This document shows positions 44,301 to 59,500 of a stretch of 64,000 bases of DNA, piece by piece (position 1 is the stretch's first letter; every line of letters begins with the position of its first letter). The position numbers and the translations under genes were made by a program. The notes under the pieces are model-generated. The model ran no database searches, was not told the origin of the DNA, and was given only the letters and a program-made list of their open reading frames with translations. The DNA comes from Trochalopteron elliotii (lineage: Eukaryota; Chordata; Aves; Passeriformes; Leiothrichidae), in the NCBI GenBank assembly GCA_024734555.1, contig JANPWX010000054.1, positions 4,314,287 to 4,378,286 on the forward strand. The letters run 5' to 3'.

Positions 44301-47300
44301 CTCAAAAACAAACTGTGTCCTGCTGGCTTCTTAAAACTTAAAAGGCAATTACTTAAAACACAACACACACACAGTGTTTGGTGACTACTGGCAGGTTTAC
44401 ACGTCCAAGTGCTACCCTGGCAGTTGTAGGGTAGAGTTGTAGATGCAGAGAAAACAGCTACAGCATTCAAAGATACTGCACTGGACGTACTGAGAATGAT
44501 GTTCCACTTGTTCAAAGAGGGGAAAGACAATGGGAATTATATTTACTTCCCCATAAATAACTATTGCACTAAGTGTTCTGTGTGCAACGTGAGTGTAAAG
44601 ATCAAAAAAGATAACTGACTCAAGGCTAGCAGTGTTTCAATATGGAGCATTGCCAAGGCAACACCACAGCCTTCCAGTCAGGTTCACACTTCACCCTCTG
44701 GCTCAACTGGATTTGGCACCACCACTTGCACAAAGTACTTAAGAAAAAAATGTGCCCATGACCCTCAAGACCAATAGGTGTCATTTTACAAGCAGAAAGG
44801 CTTCTGTACATATCACATTACAGATGCTGTTAGAAGTCCACTACATCCTGCAGCTGAATAGTCAAGCCTAATCACACATTTGACCTTTTCAAATATACAA
44901 ACAGGATGGCAGGAGAGATTGTTTTAATCAGACCTGAATGCATATGAGAGGCCAACATGCAAATTATATGGATTATGCAATTATGCTTCTAGCTAACATT
45001 TCAGCAGAAAGCAACAGATTCCTGTTGCAATTGCCACGAATCACAATGGCACTCAGATTATAATTTAAAATGCAGTTTATTAAACACACATAGACTTCCA
45101 TTGACTAAAAAAATAACTATCTCAGATTGACTTTTATAGATGTGACAGCACATGTCCTACTGCTGTGTGTCAAACAGAACTTCACAGGCTCACTGATCTT
45201 TGCTCCACAGGGAGGGTACATTAGCAATTATTTTTGTTGCAAGAGTTCTCCCCATCTCTGCACAGAGTGGAGAGAACTCCAGGGACAAGCTCCAAAAAAT
45301 GGTATAGAAAAAAAGACCACACATTCTCAATACAGTGGAGTAACACAAAGAAAACCTAGAAAAAGTGTTTGTTGAGCTAGCTCTACCATCACAAACCCTG
45401 ATCTCAGCCCTCATGGAAGCCTCCACGTACACATTAGGAACCAGAATAGATGACTGTTGGATATGCTCAGGGGAGACCTTTGTGCAAGAAGGACAATGCT
45501 GAAAAAAGGAAACTAAATGAAGAGGAAGATGGCAAATGAAGATGGAAGATGCCCAGAAACAACCAATGAAATAAATAATGGAACCAGACAATGAATCTGT
45601 TGATTCCACGGCCTCCAAGAGAATTATAACAAACCATGAATGGTGGAAAGTAGTTCCCCCAGGGATGGACATAATTATGAATATCACTGGGCAGTAACGA
45701 ATCAAAGAAAAACAGAGGACAGGATTAGATTCTAGTCTTGAGGCTGATGTCTTGGCAGTGGTGGAAAAGGCTGAAACTCCTGGTGGGTCAAAGCTGGAAA
45801 GGCAGCACATTTATGGGCTGGCAGGTCAGGTAAGAGAAGTAAAATTACATTGAATAAATGTACATTGAGTTAAACTATATTAGGCTTTTACTTTCTTACT
45901 TTAATCAGGGCCCTACATGCCTACCTAAAATCTCCCATAGTGTTCCTGGAGATACACCTTCCAGATTTTTTCTGTGGTTACTGTAACATGCAATATTCCC
46001 ATGGGATCTCTGAAGTTAGCATAAACCACACATTAGCTGTTGTTCCAGATACATATGCTGATTTTACTGCCTTGCCTCTGCTTTTGATCAAGCTAAATCT
46101 AAATTCACTTTTGACCCTTGCCTCATTTCCAATCCATTTTAATGATCCAATAGCACAAAGCCCAGTCATTTATTTTTTTTTTAGTCACACAGAAATTAAA
46201 TTGTTTTCTGTAGCAACACTGTGTAAGTGTTACTAATATTCTGGGAGGCACAAATTGGCAATTAAATAGATTTTTATAAAACCACCATTTTGTTAGATGA
46301 AAAGATGTCTAAAAAAGAATAAGGAGTATATAATTTCAAATGCAGGGTAAGGGAAATGTAACTTAAACACCTTTTTGGTATTTTGTTAGTTTGTTTTTAT
46401 TTTAAACTTTCTATATTGAAATACTGACATATTCCAATAGTGGAAGAGGACATGTATTAGCTCTTCACTGTAGACACCATATGCATTGTATCTGAAATAA
46501 AATAAAAGGGGTTTAAAAGGATAAAAAGGAAACACACATTACTCAGGGAAAAAGCCACTGATGGATAACTGTTATTGAACCAGAAAGAAATAATGAGGCC
46601 ATGGCTAGCCAGTGAAAAAGATGGGTTTAAGGATGAACATTTAAAAGACAGTGACATTGCATCTGGATCCTTCTGTTCTTTCTCTGAGAATGAGAAAGAC
46701 ATAATAAACAAGAAAGGAGGAATTCAAGTATGTGAATCTAAGAAGAAACATGAAGTAAATTGCAGTCTGTGAGATGTGTTCTAATCAGGAAACTGACAGA
46801 ACTGCTTAGATTCCAGAATATAGTCTACAGAAAGGATGGATTCCTATAGACAGAATAGGGTGCAGAGATACATTGCAGAAGGAGGAGCAGCACATGGCAG
46901 AAGAAAGGAAAGATATACATGCTGACTGCAGAAGCACTGCCAATTTGTACTGAATTGAAAGATACATGGTTGGAATATTATAGGAAATTGCAGTAGAGCT
47001 CCAGCTCAACTTAAGAAGCCAGACATGGCAATTTAAAGGAAGGGAAAGAGAAGTTAGAACAGTGATCAAGAAGCGTTTGGATGATGTATATTCCAGGGAG
47101 GATAACGATGGCAGAATGATATTGAAAGAAAACATTTTTCCTGTGATTCTGAGAACATGCTCATAGCCACTTCTTGCTTGATATTAAAAAATGAGCAGAA
47201 ATCACATGCTTAGCATAAAAGCAGGTAGCTGATCAATATGTGATGAAAGCTAACAGAGTTTGAAGACATACTTACAAGATGGCACTGAAAATTTATTTCA

Positions 47301-50300
47301 TTCTCTTAAAGTAAATATTTCAGGCATATATAAAATTGAGAGATCTGCCTGAATTGAATCCCTTTTAGAAAAAAAATGCTCAGAATACATTTACACTTCA
47401 ATTTAATCAGAATTCAGGAGTGAAACAAAATAGAGAAAGCTGAGGGCAACCTCAGGAAAGGAAAGAAGAGGTTCAGGGAGTTTCTAGCTCAGAAAAAAAA
47501 AAATCCACGTTCTGTATGTTCTGTCAGTATTGGGAGATGGGACCTCAGACACTGGAAGTACCAATGGCAAAAACAGAGGAGACCACAGAACAATAATGTT
47601 ATTGTGGGGGATCAGAAGAGCACAGTGGTGGTTGGTAGGGGTTGTCTTTTCAAGTACGAGATGCATTCTTTCTCAAAAGGATCAAACCAGATTCTGAACT
47701 CACTGTGATACCAGAAAGGTCAGCCCTCAGCCTAGACAGTACAACCCCTATTAGCAGGGCCCAATTAATATTCTGCCACTTCTAGATTGATCTATAGCCT
47801 GACAAGTTATTTGAGGATGCCTCGGTTTTATTTCAGAAGCTGGACTAACATTTCATTACTGAGTAGTTGATCAGGCCTTCATTTGTTACTTTTCACCTCA
47901 ACAATTTGTTACTTTTCCCTTCAACACATTCAGCCAAAATAGGAATAATAGGACAAATAGGACAAAATAGGAAAAATAGGACAGCATGGTAATAAGTACT
48001 ATCAGAAAGGGCAAGCAACAGAGAACAAAGCTTCTCCATGCCATTTGATCTACTCCACATATAAATTTTCCAGTTCATATGTGGTAACAAGATTTAGAAT
48101 ATCTGATATTTAGTTACTGACAAAAACATACAGCACCCCCTTTACACAGTCTTATTGTGGTAATATATTGCAATTTTAAGTTTGGACTTGGCTATCGAGG
48201 AACAACAATGGCAAATAAATATTTTAATTCAATAAAAATAGCATATGTTTACTTTCTTGTCAAATCAAGAAAGGTTTTCCCTTCACATGTTAGCAAAACA
48301 TTTGACTTAATTTTTTCTTGCCTATCATTCTGCAAAGCTATTTAAAAAACTGTCATCTGTGATCATCAATGATGCTAGTTATATTCTTATGCCACAGTTT
48401 AAAAAGAAAAGCAAGTCCTCAGTCTGGAGCAGTCCACCTACCAAGCTGCCTTGGAATCAGGAATCTTAAAAAGCCTGCAAGTTTCACCTTTCAAGGAGCG
48501 ATGAGAACAAGTGCCAGAAGCCCCCAGTTTGTCATGTTCTGTTGCTTGTCAACCTGCCAGGCAGCTTGCCAAAGGCTGAGGCAGGAGAGCCCGCTACAAA
48601 CCCAGCAGGGATCTGTCAGAGCCATACCTCAGCTTTGCTGAAATGAAAATGTCTGTGCAAGCCATTCTGATTTCAGCAAGCCAGCAAATTCTGCTGCACA
48701 GAGATTGGTCACTTGGAAAGAATGGACCATGACTGAAGTTCTCCTTTTCTATGTTCCTATGAAGAAAGTATTCAGGAGAATTTTCCTGGCCAGCCTTACT
48801 CAGTTGAAGTCACAGACAAATCTTCTTCCCCAGGTCATCTTCAGATATGGAAACCTGCACTGCATTGTGTAAACAGATTCGTCTCCTGTCTAAGCCAAAC
48901 ATCCTTTTCCTCCATCGTGTTTTCCATAGAGGAGGCTCTGAAGGCTACCCAATTAACTCTGACATGACTAAGACTGCAGGATTTGGTCCTGTAAGAGGTC
49001 TGGTCATTGCCATGAAGGATGTATTAAGCTCACTGACCTGCACCAGTAATCATTCCAAGTTGATCTGAGCCAGGGAATGCAGCTGCACCCTCACAATGGA
49101 AGGCAGCTCAGAGGAGATGGGCAAAAACAGTGAGCTCAGGGAATACTGTGAGGAATCAGGAGCATCAGTTATCAAAGCAAGCTGGAGTCACCTTGGCAAG
49201 GAGGGCTTGGTGCATCCTTTGGTTTTAGGGGCACTGCTGCACCAGTGGGCCACTGGTTGTATAACAGCCTTTCCTGAGATAAATGCTTGCTCTTTTCACA
49301 ATCAGAAAGAAGAAATTCAATGAAATTAAATGAGACCACCACAGAGCAAGGAGAAGTTTAGTAGATTTCTATGTCTTGCAAATAACACAAAGCCTTGTAT
49401 TTGAGAAAAAAAGATGTGAAGTTTATGAACCAAAACACACTTTATTTTACAAAGAGGCTGCAGTAATGTAAAAAGTTATTCTATACCTCTGAGCTGTCAC
49501 TAAGCATGTTAAATCTCTCAGCAATTTGATCAAATTTACGATTTTGGTACTCCTGAATAAACAGAGCCTCTGTTTTTCTGTTACACTAACTAGCATATAC
49601 CCAAAATGCCAACATCAGCATCCACCAAAAAAGGATTAAAAAAAAAATTTGAAAACCATAAATTTTTAAGAAGATGAAAACCTATATAGGGATAAATGTT
49701 CAGAGCAATTCCAAAGATATGTGAGACCATGAAGTGGGGTGGGCTGATGAAGAAACATTGCAATTATAAAACCCTGTAATCTGGAACAGGGTTAGCTGAT
49801 TCCTGTGATGGTGTAATTCAGCTGGTTTTAACATTACATTATGTAGCTATGGTATCTGATTAGATAATTTACATGGAGTGATTTGACAGGAATTTTAAAA
49901 TATCCTTACTGCTTTATATATCTATTAGAAAGGAACATTTCTATTTTACTGCCTATGCAATGAGGCAAGGAATCTTACATCTTTGAGAATATGAATCCAG
50001 CAGACTAGAATTTAATTACAAAGTACTTGCTACAGAGTAGAGACTCAGGTGAGATTTTTCTTCAAAGTCCTCCAAATAAATTCTTTATAAATTGGAGGGA
50101 TTCACTCTTTTAAATGCCTAAATTTTATTAAACCAGTCCTCAGACTACTCAAGATTTTCTGTTTGTTTAAAACTCTGGTCTCCAATTTCCATTTACTTTG
50201 GCCTTCCTTTAACACCACTATAACACCCTATTTTGTTTTTCCATCGCTGATTCTCCCTCACAATCTGCCAGAGCCTTAGTTCTCATTTGTTTTGTTAGAG

Positions 50301-53300
50301 GCTCCTTCTCCAACACTCCACAGCTGTGCTCCTTACTTTATCTTTGTGCTTTTCTCTAACCAATCTTACACACAGTTTTCACAACTATTTCAAAACCTGC
50401 ATTTCACAGTTCTGTTATCTATTTCTGACTTTCTTCTTCAATCTAATATTTAACCTTCCTGTACAGATATCTCCTCCAAGGGTAGCACAGGTACTTTCAG
50501 AGGATTGATGTCATCTACTTGTGCACGGGTCTGCCTCATGCACTGCTTATGTATTCAGTGGGAAATTCAAGCACAGAAGTTAGGATAGGAAGAATTATTT
50601 TGTCATTTCTCTATCAGCTGTTGCTCAACACCTTAGACTAGATTCCTAGATTTAAAATGAACCCTATCTAAAGGTATATTTATGCTAGCAAATTAAGCAG
50701 TGCCAGTAAAGAGATCACTAGTGTTAAGAGGCACTGAAACTTGTTTTGACCATTGTATTTCAAATGGTTTTTGCATGTAGCAAATCACACCCCACTAAAC
50801 AATTCACTGGAGACAGCTGATAGCAAGCATCATTCCCAGAAAAAAACATGTCAGTGTGAATTTTGCCCACCTGTTCCTTATGCTGGAGGGTAAAACTGTT
50901 CCATAATGCAGACATGATTTTTTCATGCCAGCTGCCCTCACTGTCTGAAAACGGTCCAAAGTACATCTAATATAACTGTAGAGATGTAACCAGTAAGGCC
51001 ACTAGTATTCACTCTCAATCCTGCCATTTTAAATGACTGTGAAGTTTACTCAGAGGCAGAAGAGTGAGAAATACAAGAGTAATTTAGAATAAAATAGCTA
51101 AGTGGGTCTTTAATTATTGACTCCTCAAGCAATGTCGTTTGGGATCAATCAATGAGGGAATTTGCACTGAACATCACATTAACTTCTCCAAGAGCTTTAT
51201 CTCCAGTGGTAATTTCTTTTATACAGTTTTACCATTGAAAGTTTATTTTTAAATGTTTACATATAGAACCAGGAGACAGCTACAAAAAGAGCAAACATGA
51301 CTGATGCACGTGAAACTTCCTACCTGAACTTTGCATGGGAATTTAGCATTCATGAGGCAGCTGCAGTACATCTTTATTGCTGCTGGCATACTGATAGCAC
51401 AGTGCTATTTCACACAGCACTTCAGCAATCCAGTATTCAGAGAGGTTGCATGGATTCAGGTCAGGACTGTAAATCCTATCTCCCAGGAGTTTCATGCTGA
51501 GCAGCTGACATTTCAGCAACTCCCCCCCTCCACCAACAGAGAGTTTAAATAATAAGCCCAGCAAACAAACCTTGCAAAACAACAACTCTGTCATCCACTT
51601 ACTTCATGAAAACTCAGTGAAATGCATAGATCTGATGAACACAGAGAGCCTTCCAGGCAAACTAAAAGTGCATACAGCAAGAGTTTGACACTCTTGTTCT
51701 AAACCAGTAATATGCAGGCATGAAAAGACCTCAGAGGAGAAATACATTCCATGCTGGTTCTGCACAGCAGTTCCACAAGTGTTCAACACTAGACCTAGAA
51801 GGGTCAAACCCAGTTATTTACAACCCACTTGGCAACATTTCAGAAAACTCAGGTTTTCTACAACATCTAGGTTTTGCCTTTTCTGAAGCATTTAAGGCTT
51901 CAAAAGCATTTTTCCAATATTTAGTTATACAAATAGCTGTATTGCCAGCTGTGAAAAGTGACCCATACCCCATAATATTGCACTATGCAAGACCTGAACT
52001 AGGCTGTGAGGAACCCTGGACTCCTTACAGGGCCCTTACAATGACCCTTCTGCTGAGTCACATTCAGTCAGTGCAGTATCACCATTTTTAAATTTTGTAA
52101 GTAAATAGAGATCATTATTTTCCTTTCCCAAATCAAGCATCTCAAAAGGTACGGTCTCAGCTGCACAAGAATCACATGTCTGCATTTTATCTTTACACAG
52201 TTTACATTCCACACTATTGAAAAGCCAACCTTATGACAAGGAAGAGGGATATCTCTGCTCCTCTCTCATCACAATTAAAACAGTTTCATCTTTTGCCTTA
52301 CAAAGGTTCTCATATCATTCTTATTTCCATAACACTAAATAGTTCTCAAGTAATAAAAGCGATGCAACTACTGTCTGTTTACACATTCCATTTACCCTCA
52401 TCTTTCCTCAAAATGAAAATCATGACTTCTGACTGCAGAAGAAAAAAGAAAAAAATAAACAGCTGCTTTTGCCTTAAACATCTTTGGCCAATGTCCAAAA
52501 CCCACTGGCAGATTCTTCCACCTCTAGCTGCATCCAAAACCCACTTTCTTATTAATTCAAGAGGCATATGGAGAGAGAGTCCTTCAGGAAAGACTATGGG
52601 AAGGAGGGTAAGCCTCTCTGTTTAGATCCTTCCTTATCTAAACCTTCATGTCCGGTTGAAGTAGTGCACTTTTTAAACTGCTTTGGCAACTGAGGCTGAA
52701 AAATAAAGCAATGTGAAACACATGAGGACAAGCAATTCCCCATTTTGTACAATTTCAGTTCAGTGTAAAGAACTCGCTCTATAAAAGAAGCTCTGAGGAT
52801 TGTGTAGTACCTCAGAGGTGGCAGTCACTGAAAATGGACACAGAGCTGTACGCAGTGGCACAGCTAAGAATCAGGTGGGACTTCTCCCAAAGGTCAGAGG
52901 AACTCAGGTGCAAACTTGATGGAACCACAGGGGGAAATTTCACCAGGCTCCCTGGCTGATGTCCTCTCCATGACAGAGTCTGGCTACTTATGGAGCAAAG
53001 CTCACAATTAGCCCCTTGGAGACTCATGACACCCTCTCAAATGAAGTTTTGAACAACGCACTCAGTTCCTTATCTTTCAAAAACCTATTACTCTAGATCT
53101 TGTCAATTAAATCCATAGGGAAATACCAAGCATAATACTAATTAAACCAGGAAAAACCCAAAGGAACTATCCTAGAAAGAACTGTGAAGAAAATTCTTCA
53201 TTTTTTTCCATTCAAAAAAAAGATTTGCCAGATTCAAATGAGTACCAAACTATTTCCATGCAAGGCTTTAACTAGCTTTTGAATTTTTATCGTTGCTAAC

Positions 53301-56144
53301 CGATAATCACTTAGTGGAGCAATAAAATTTACATCTACTACTACCACTGACTGAGAAACCCAGATAATTAACAATGGAGTGAACACATCATTTAAATGAG
53401 GAACTCTGGAAAAATAATTCTAAAATAATGAACAAGCCTGAGCCTTGGCAAATTGAAACTGTTAAGAGTCACTCGAAAGCTGAGGTAACTATACATTATT
53501 TATATTAATCAATGACTAAGAACAGAGTTCAAGGAAAGCTGCAGAAGAGGTAGTTTGTGAGAAAAGGCACCAACAAACAACAATTCCAACAACATTCAGA
53601 GTGATTCACTCTGACTTTGCACACACCATGCAATAAGGTCCTTTTGGATGGCAGAACCATGAACAACACTAACACTGCTCTGACAGTTTCAGGTAGCATG
53701 ACAACCTAGTATTGACATAACTACCTAGGATGGAAACAAGATGTTTAAGAGCATGAATCTACTAGTTATTAACAGTTTCCATCAGCAGCTAATTAAGATT
53801 ACATACATAATTAAGATTAAAATAGCTGTCTGAGGGATCTCTAAAACTTTATAACATTAATAGCTAAAAGAATTTTCTGTTTAAATATATGCTAAAAGCA
53901 GGAAGAGCTTTATAATCTGTTTGATTGAATGCCGGATCTTCAGTAGTTATACAAAATGTGGATCTGCTTTAAAGTCCAGCAAGATACACATGTTCTAAAA
54001 AAGTAGTGTTCCAGAGATAGGAGACAGTACTGGCAGCTGGAACTAACCAGGAGCAGAAGCATACAGGATAAATCAGCATGTCCTCAGGCTGCTGATTTTT
54101 CAGTGAATTAGAGAGAAACTTTCTATTCGTACATTTTAGGCTTTGGGCAGTTTGCCATTAAAAACAAAACCAGTGAATCAGTACAATTTATGTCCCACAA
54201 TCTGCATGATATTCATGCTAAATCTGTCCTCTCATCATGCCAGCTCCTCTAACACTGCTGCAGGTGTCAACTTTGTACATGACTGGCACAACTGAAGACA
54301 AACTGGCATTTTTTTTCTATCTGTTTTTGACACAGGACCCACTGATAGACAACAAGAAAAGCATTCAAACAGTAATTAAGTTCTGATTGCTTGACTTGCA
54401 TCAAAAATATGAGAAACCATAAAAGCTCAACTTAGAATTTCATATTCCTTTTCTAGCTAAATGTTTCACAGTGCCCTCATCATTCTGAACTCTTTTCAGC
54501 ATAAACTAGCATGAGGAAGAATTCCCTTTTGGTCAAAACCCTCCAAGCTGAAACCTCATCCTGTTCCCATTTAATCTGCAATTTATGTTCTTTATGAAGG
54601 ATCTTCAGCTAGTCATTTACTCACACTGCACTTCCCACCTGGAGTTTTGGTTTTCTTGGTCTTTTAAACCCATGTAATGCTGACTTCATCATACATATCT
54701 AATTAATTATGCATTACCACAATCACTTCTCCATAGAAAACAATGTGGCACTTTCAACTCTTGGGATTTTGGAAAGCCTCTGGTAAATCCAATTCCTCCA
54801 TGTTCCTTTTTATCTCTTCTATGATTCAGTTTGAAGGGGCAGAACAAAGAGCAAGTGATGTTCTACTTGAATATTGTTATTCATCCTCCACTGGCTGGAA
54901 CTCTGCCCACCAACCAACATGTTAACAAGTGTCCCCATAATTACATGTGCAGTTGTACCATTGCTTACATTAGTAGAGCATAAGGCACCAGATTCTATTT
55001 ATTTATGTAACACAGTATGCCATTTCTTGTTTGGGACTTCTACAAACTACTGTAAGAAAATGTTTAACTTTTATTCGAGTAACAAAGCATTTTTCATTCT
55101 TTCCTAAACAACTCACTGTAGAATCAAAAGATTGAAGATTATTTTTTTCTTTGAAGCTAGCTTGTAGCAATGAATAAAGATACAAACAACTGTAGAAAGG
55201 AAATGTGCAGAGAGAGTAAAAAAGTAGAGGTCTTTGCCAAGAATGTCAGTATGAAATAAGACTTCAAACATCAGTAAAATTCCAAGTCATATTCTCCTTC
55301 CAAAACTTATCACCAACTACAGTAACTAGTAAGCAATGAAAATGCTGAGAAATGTCAAAGCTAGATAACACATTTGTCTGCCTGTGGGCTTTTTTTTTTA
55401 AATTGAAATCCATTACAATGCTGGATTCCTAGAAAATAAGGTCAAAAAGCCAAAGGAAGAACTGCTGTCTTAGTCCATTAAATTTATTTCAGAACCTGCT
55501 TTAGGCCTCACACAGCTTAGCAAAGCAGAACCAGAAGTTTAGAAGTTGGGGGGGGGGGTTGTCAGATTTTTCAGCATCGGCCTCCTTCATATGCAATGAT
55601 TACAAACAATTTAACCCAGAACTGTTATTTAAACTGGCTCTCAACTCTACTGGCTTTACAATAAACTGTAACAAGATAAATTGCAAGCATCCTCCCACAG
55701 TTAGCATTAGAAAATGGAAAATACCCATCCTCAATATTTGTACTATATAAGGAGGGAGTTTTTAAATCACTGCCCTTTGAGCTATACCTGTATTCCAAAT
55801 ATTATTATCAGATAGAGAGAAAGCAAACTGATGAGATCTCACTAAAACCAAGGATTTCTCATATTATAGAAGTTGAATCTAAAAATGAAGCCCATTCCAC
55901 AAAGCTTAACACCATAATTCCATCAATACTTGACATCAGAAGACAGAAAAAGTGTATCAAACCCCATGTCTAAAGCTAAATATTGCAGAGCATGTCAAAT
56001 TAAAAAAAATGCTGATTTTAATTGCTTCCATTAAAAAAGAATTTTGCAAATGAGCACAAAAAAGTGACTTGTTTTATAATGATCTAGATGAAAATCAGCC
56101 AAAATAGCTTGAATATGTATTAATCAAATTCACGTAAATGTCAC
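41386..56144. other. Large non-coding block, nothing recognised
   Basis: Almost 15 kb of AT-rich sequence without a repeat family, RNA gene or exon I can support. A minus-strand 206-codon open frame at 45190-45810 reflects a purine-rich + strand and is treated under rejected items. A G run of about ten bases lies at 55549-55558. If the CpG island at 62 kb drives a minus-strand gene, this is its long intron. Confidence 0.45.
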
Positions 56145-56590
56145 TTTGGATCATTGCGGTTGGAAGAAACCTGCAACCTCACTGAGTCCAACCTTTAACC
56201 TGACACTGAGTCCACCACTAAACCATGTCCCTAAGTGCCACATCTACACATCTTTTAAATACCTCAAGGCTTTTGGGCCCAACCACTTCCTTGGGCAGTC
56301 TGTTCCAAGGACTAACAACCCTTTCTGTGAGGAAATTTTTCCTAACATCCTAAACCTCCTAAACCTCTAAATCTCCCGTGTTCCAGCTTGGGGCTGTTTC
56401 CTCCTGTCCTGTGATTGTTACCTGTTCAGGAGAAGAGACTGATCCCCACCTGCCTACAGCCTCCTTTCAGGGACTTGTAGGGTCCCTCCTGAGCCTCCTT
56501 TTCTCCTAACAACCCCAGTTCCGTTCCCTGCTTCTCTTCAGACCCTACACCAGCTTCATTGCTCTTCTCTGCCCCTTAATCTTAGATGTG
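56145..56590 (-). repeat. CR1 LINE 3'-end fragment
   Basis: The + strand reads as reverse-complemented CR1 3' untranslated sequence: 'tcattgcggttggaagaaac', 'ccaccactaaaccatgtccc', 'cacatctacacatctttta', 'gggcagtctgttccaagg', 'ctttctgtgaggaaatttt', 'gaagagactgatccccac'. It includes the 3' end and is truncated at its 5' side near 56590. Confidence 0.9.
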
Positions 56591-59500
56591 GAAGATGAAT
56601 GGACAGAACTACTATTTGAAAAAAAAAAAAAATAGCAGCTATCAAGTGATTAAATATATTAACGTTCATGTTAAATGAGCTTCTTTATTAAACTTCGTGA
56701 GTCAAAATAAATTGGCTAAAATAAAAACCTACCAAAAGACCTAATCACCTTATTAGGTTACTGTGATCACTTAAGATATCAATCAAGAATTAGTGTTGTA
56801 AATTAATGTTTAACAATATTTATTACTTCACTGAGCCCACAAAAAATTCAGATGTAGGAATTCAAATCTAACAATTTTGTGATCCTCGTGTGTGCCTTCC
56901 AACTTAAGTGATTCTATGAAATTTACCATGAAAATCATTATGCATGATCACTGATGAATTAGAGATACTCTGAAACATGGGACGGTATTTTACCATCCTT
57001 TTCTGAAGCCACAAGACATCACACACATTCAGCTCTTCCAAGATTGCTTCTTAATGGGAACCTTTTGTTGCAGGTTCCTCTAAAATGCAGTAGAAAGAAA
57101 CAGTTAATCACTTCCCTCTCAGTATCCTGACAATTTTCAGAATTATAAGGTGGCTTTGGATGTAAATAACAAGGCTTAATAAATCAGTTTCCCAAATTCT
57201 CCATCTTGTGGAGTCTGGATTTTATAACATCTCCCCCCAAACACCCCACAGATATGAATTTAACACATTCTCTTTAGAAGCCATTGTGTTGGGAGGTCCA
57301 TACTGGGTAAGATACTCTGGTGCTTTAGTTGCTGGCTATACTTATTTCTTAACTGCAGCACTACTAAAACTGAAGGAACTGGTAATTCATGTTCTCAGAT
57401 GAAATTGCACTGCTTTACATTTCTAAATAATCACCCAGCCTAGAGCAGATAATTTTACCTGTGCAATTCCAATACTGCAATATTGAGACAGCGAGTGCAC
57501 AGAACTCCTTAGATCTGTCTCAGAAATTAGGTCTTACAGTATCCACATCCATAATTTCATCCCCAGCCTGGATACTAAACTCCTAACAATCTGATCAGCA
57601 GAGCTTTTCCTGTTCTAAACAATGACCTGGTTACACTCATACATACTGTTGCCAAGATACTTCTTTTTAATAAACTCCCTTAATTTAAAACACATACATT
57701 GGGCATTTTGCTTGCAGCAAAAACACTACACAGCACCATTTACCTATGGGGTCACAAAAGACAACTCAAGTGCTGCCAGTGATCAACAATCTCCTGTCTA
57801 GAGATGTGCAGGACCCCATTTCATTTTTGTTTATGCTAAATCTGCCTGTCTGGCAGTAGTTACAGTTATCACTCCCTTAACAGGGTAAATACTAAAATGT
57901 GTATTCATTCTACCATTAGGTTACAGTGATGAAAGGGATTCCTTACAAGTAGCAGCAATTCCCACAGCTGCTTCTTCACCCCATTATATCAGGTTTATGA
58001 CTGTAGCATTATTGACATCAAAATGGGCAATCAGACACTACCTTCTTCATCTACCAATAGTTGCTTTAATTAGAAGTCAGTATATTAATAATAATTACCT
58101 GGTAATGATGTTCATCACCTATATACCCTAATTTTCAAAGCAGTGCATACATACCACATTAAGCAATTAATTCTCAGAACAACTTTCTGTGACAAGCAAA
58201 TTCTATCTCCATTTAAAAGACAGGAGAGCTGTAGCTAAATGATATTCCCATGAAACATCATTTAGAAGTAAGATTAGACCATGAATATGACAGTATACTC
58301 ATGCTTTCATCTTCTGCCAATACAGCACAGCTTTCAAGGTAAGATTTATATTATAACTGTGCTAAAAGAGGTATAATTTGCAAGAAAAATAAAACAGAAA
58401 ATTAACATATAATGTAGCTCAGTGTATTATACTTTCAAATCATGATGGAAATCTTGGGCTACATTTCAGCCTTTTACACAGCAGAGACAAACCACCACCA
58501 TGATTTCCCAAGTATTCATTACAATATTCACTCCCAAAGTGACAAGTTCCATGGAAACCACCACAATGAATTTAGTTTTCATTTTCACTCCTTAGTCATT
58601 CTAGTATTAGAATGCCTAATTTCTAAGCATATAAGGATTTTAAAGATATCTGAAAAAGAACACTGAAATAGAAATCATAAACTTGTTCTGTGAATCTGTC
58701 TTACCTGTGGGACACCTTGATGCTTTTTAGCTAGTTTAAAGGGAAGAGTGAGGCTAAGATAACTTAGTTACCATAGCAATAACCTTCCAGGAACAAGACT
58801 TTGTTTGAAGTTGTTCCAGGTTCTGCTCTTTTTTACCAGATGCTCCTCCAGCAGTGCCAGACTGAACAAATTTTGGTTTCATAAGTGTCAAATATTTGAC
58901 AGATGCTTCAGTATTTCCACACTAGAACTGATGGCCCGGTTTAATCTCATCGTTTGCCTCTGTGTACAGGAGGCAAGCAGCTGGGATTAGCTCTATTTGT
59001 CATGTCTGTACCATGCAGAAGTAATTGACTTGCTGCAGTTTCTTGGTTCAGGATTGCTGGTTTCCCACCTGCTTCATTTACAGATGGATCCCACAGTCAG
59101 GCAAACCAAGACAAGGGTTAATTTGTTTTTGCTTGTTACCTTTTCCCCCCACCCTCTCTGATCCCAATACACCATGCTTTAAAGTTGAGCTCTACTATTT
59201 GTGCATTTCAAGTCACCACAGAGGAGTCCAGTGACTCTGAGCTTGCATCTCCTGTTACATATTTAGGCTTCCATAACCACCACCAACTCCAGCAATCTTC
59301 ACTACCAGCCATGACCTTAACTGCTTTGTTTTCCTCTGTAGTATTCCCATAACCTTAAAATATGAAGAAAAATGCTTCTGGCTAGTGTTACTCACTAGGG
59401 AAAATATAAAGAAAGGGTAGCAGGAAACTGGACACGAATTTCTTCCAAACACCTGTTAGCAATGCCAGGCATTTCTCTACATAATTCCTCTTGAAACTAA

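Noticed and set aside
45190..45810. 206-codon open frame on the minus strand, the longest outside the provirus
   Set aside because: The + strand is purine-rich here, so minus-strand stop codons are rare. The peptide is Ser/Phe/Ile-rich with no recognised domain. I also considered a decayed retroviral env on the + strand (a CWICSG-type block) but found no LTR, no further env motifs and several stops.
48369..49323. Run of plus-strand open frames (90, 73 and 75 codons)
   Set aside because: They are in different frames, without clear acceptor and donor pairs or recognisable protein similarity.
51297..52625. Plus-strand frames of 123 and 130 codons
   Set aside because: No splice, conservation or family evidence, and overlapping frames are open on the other strand.
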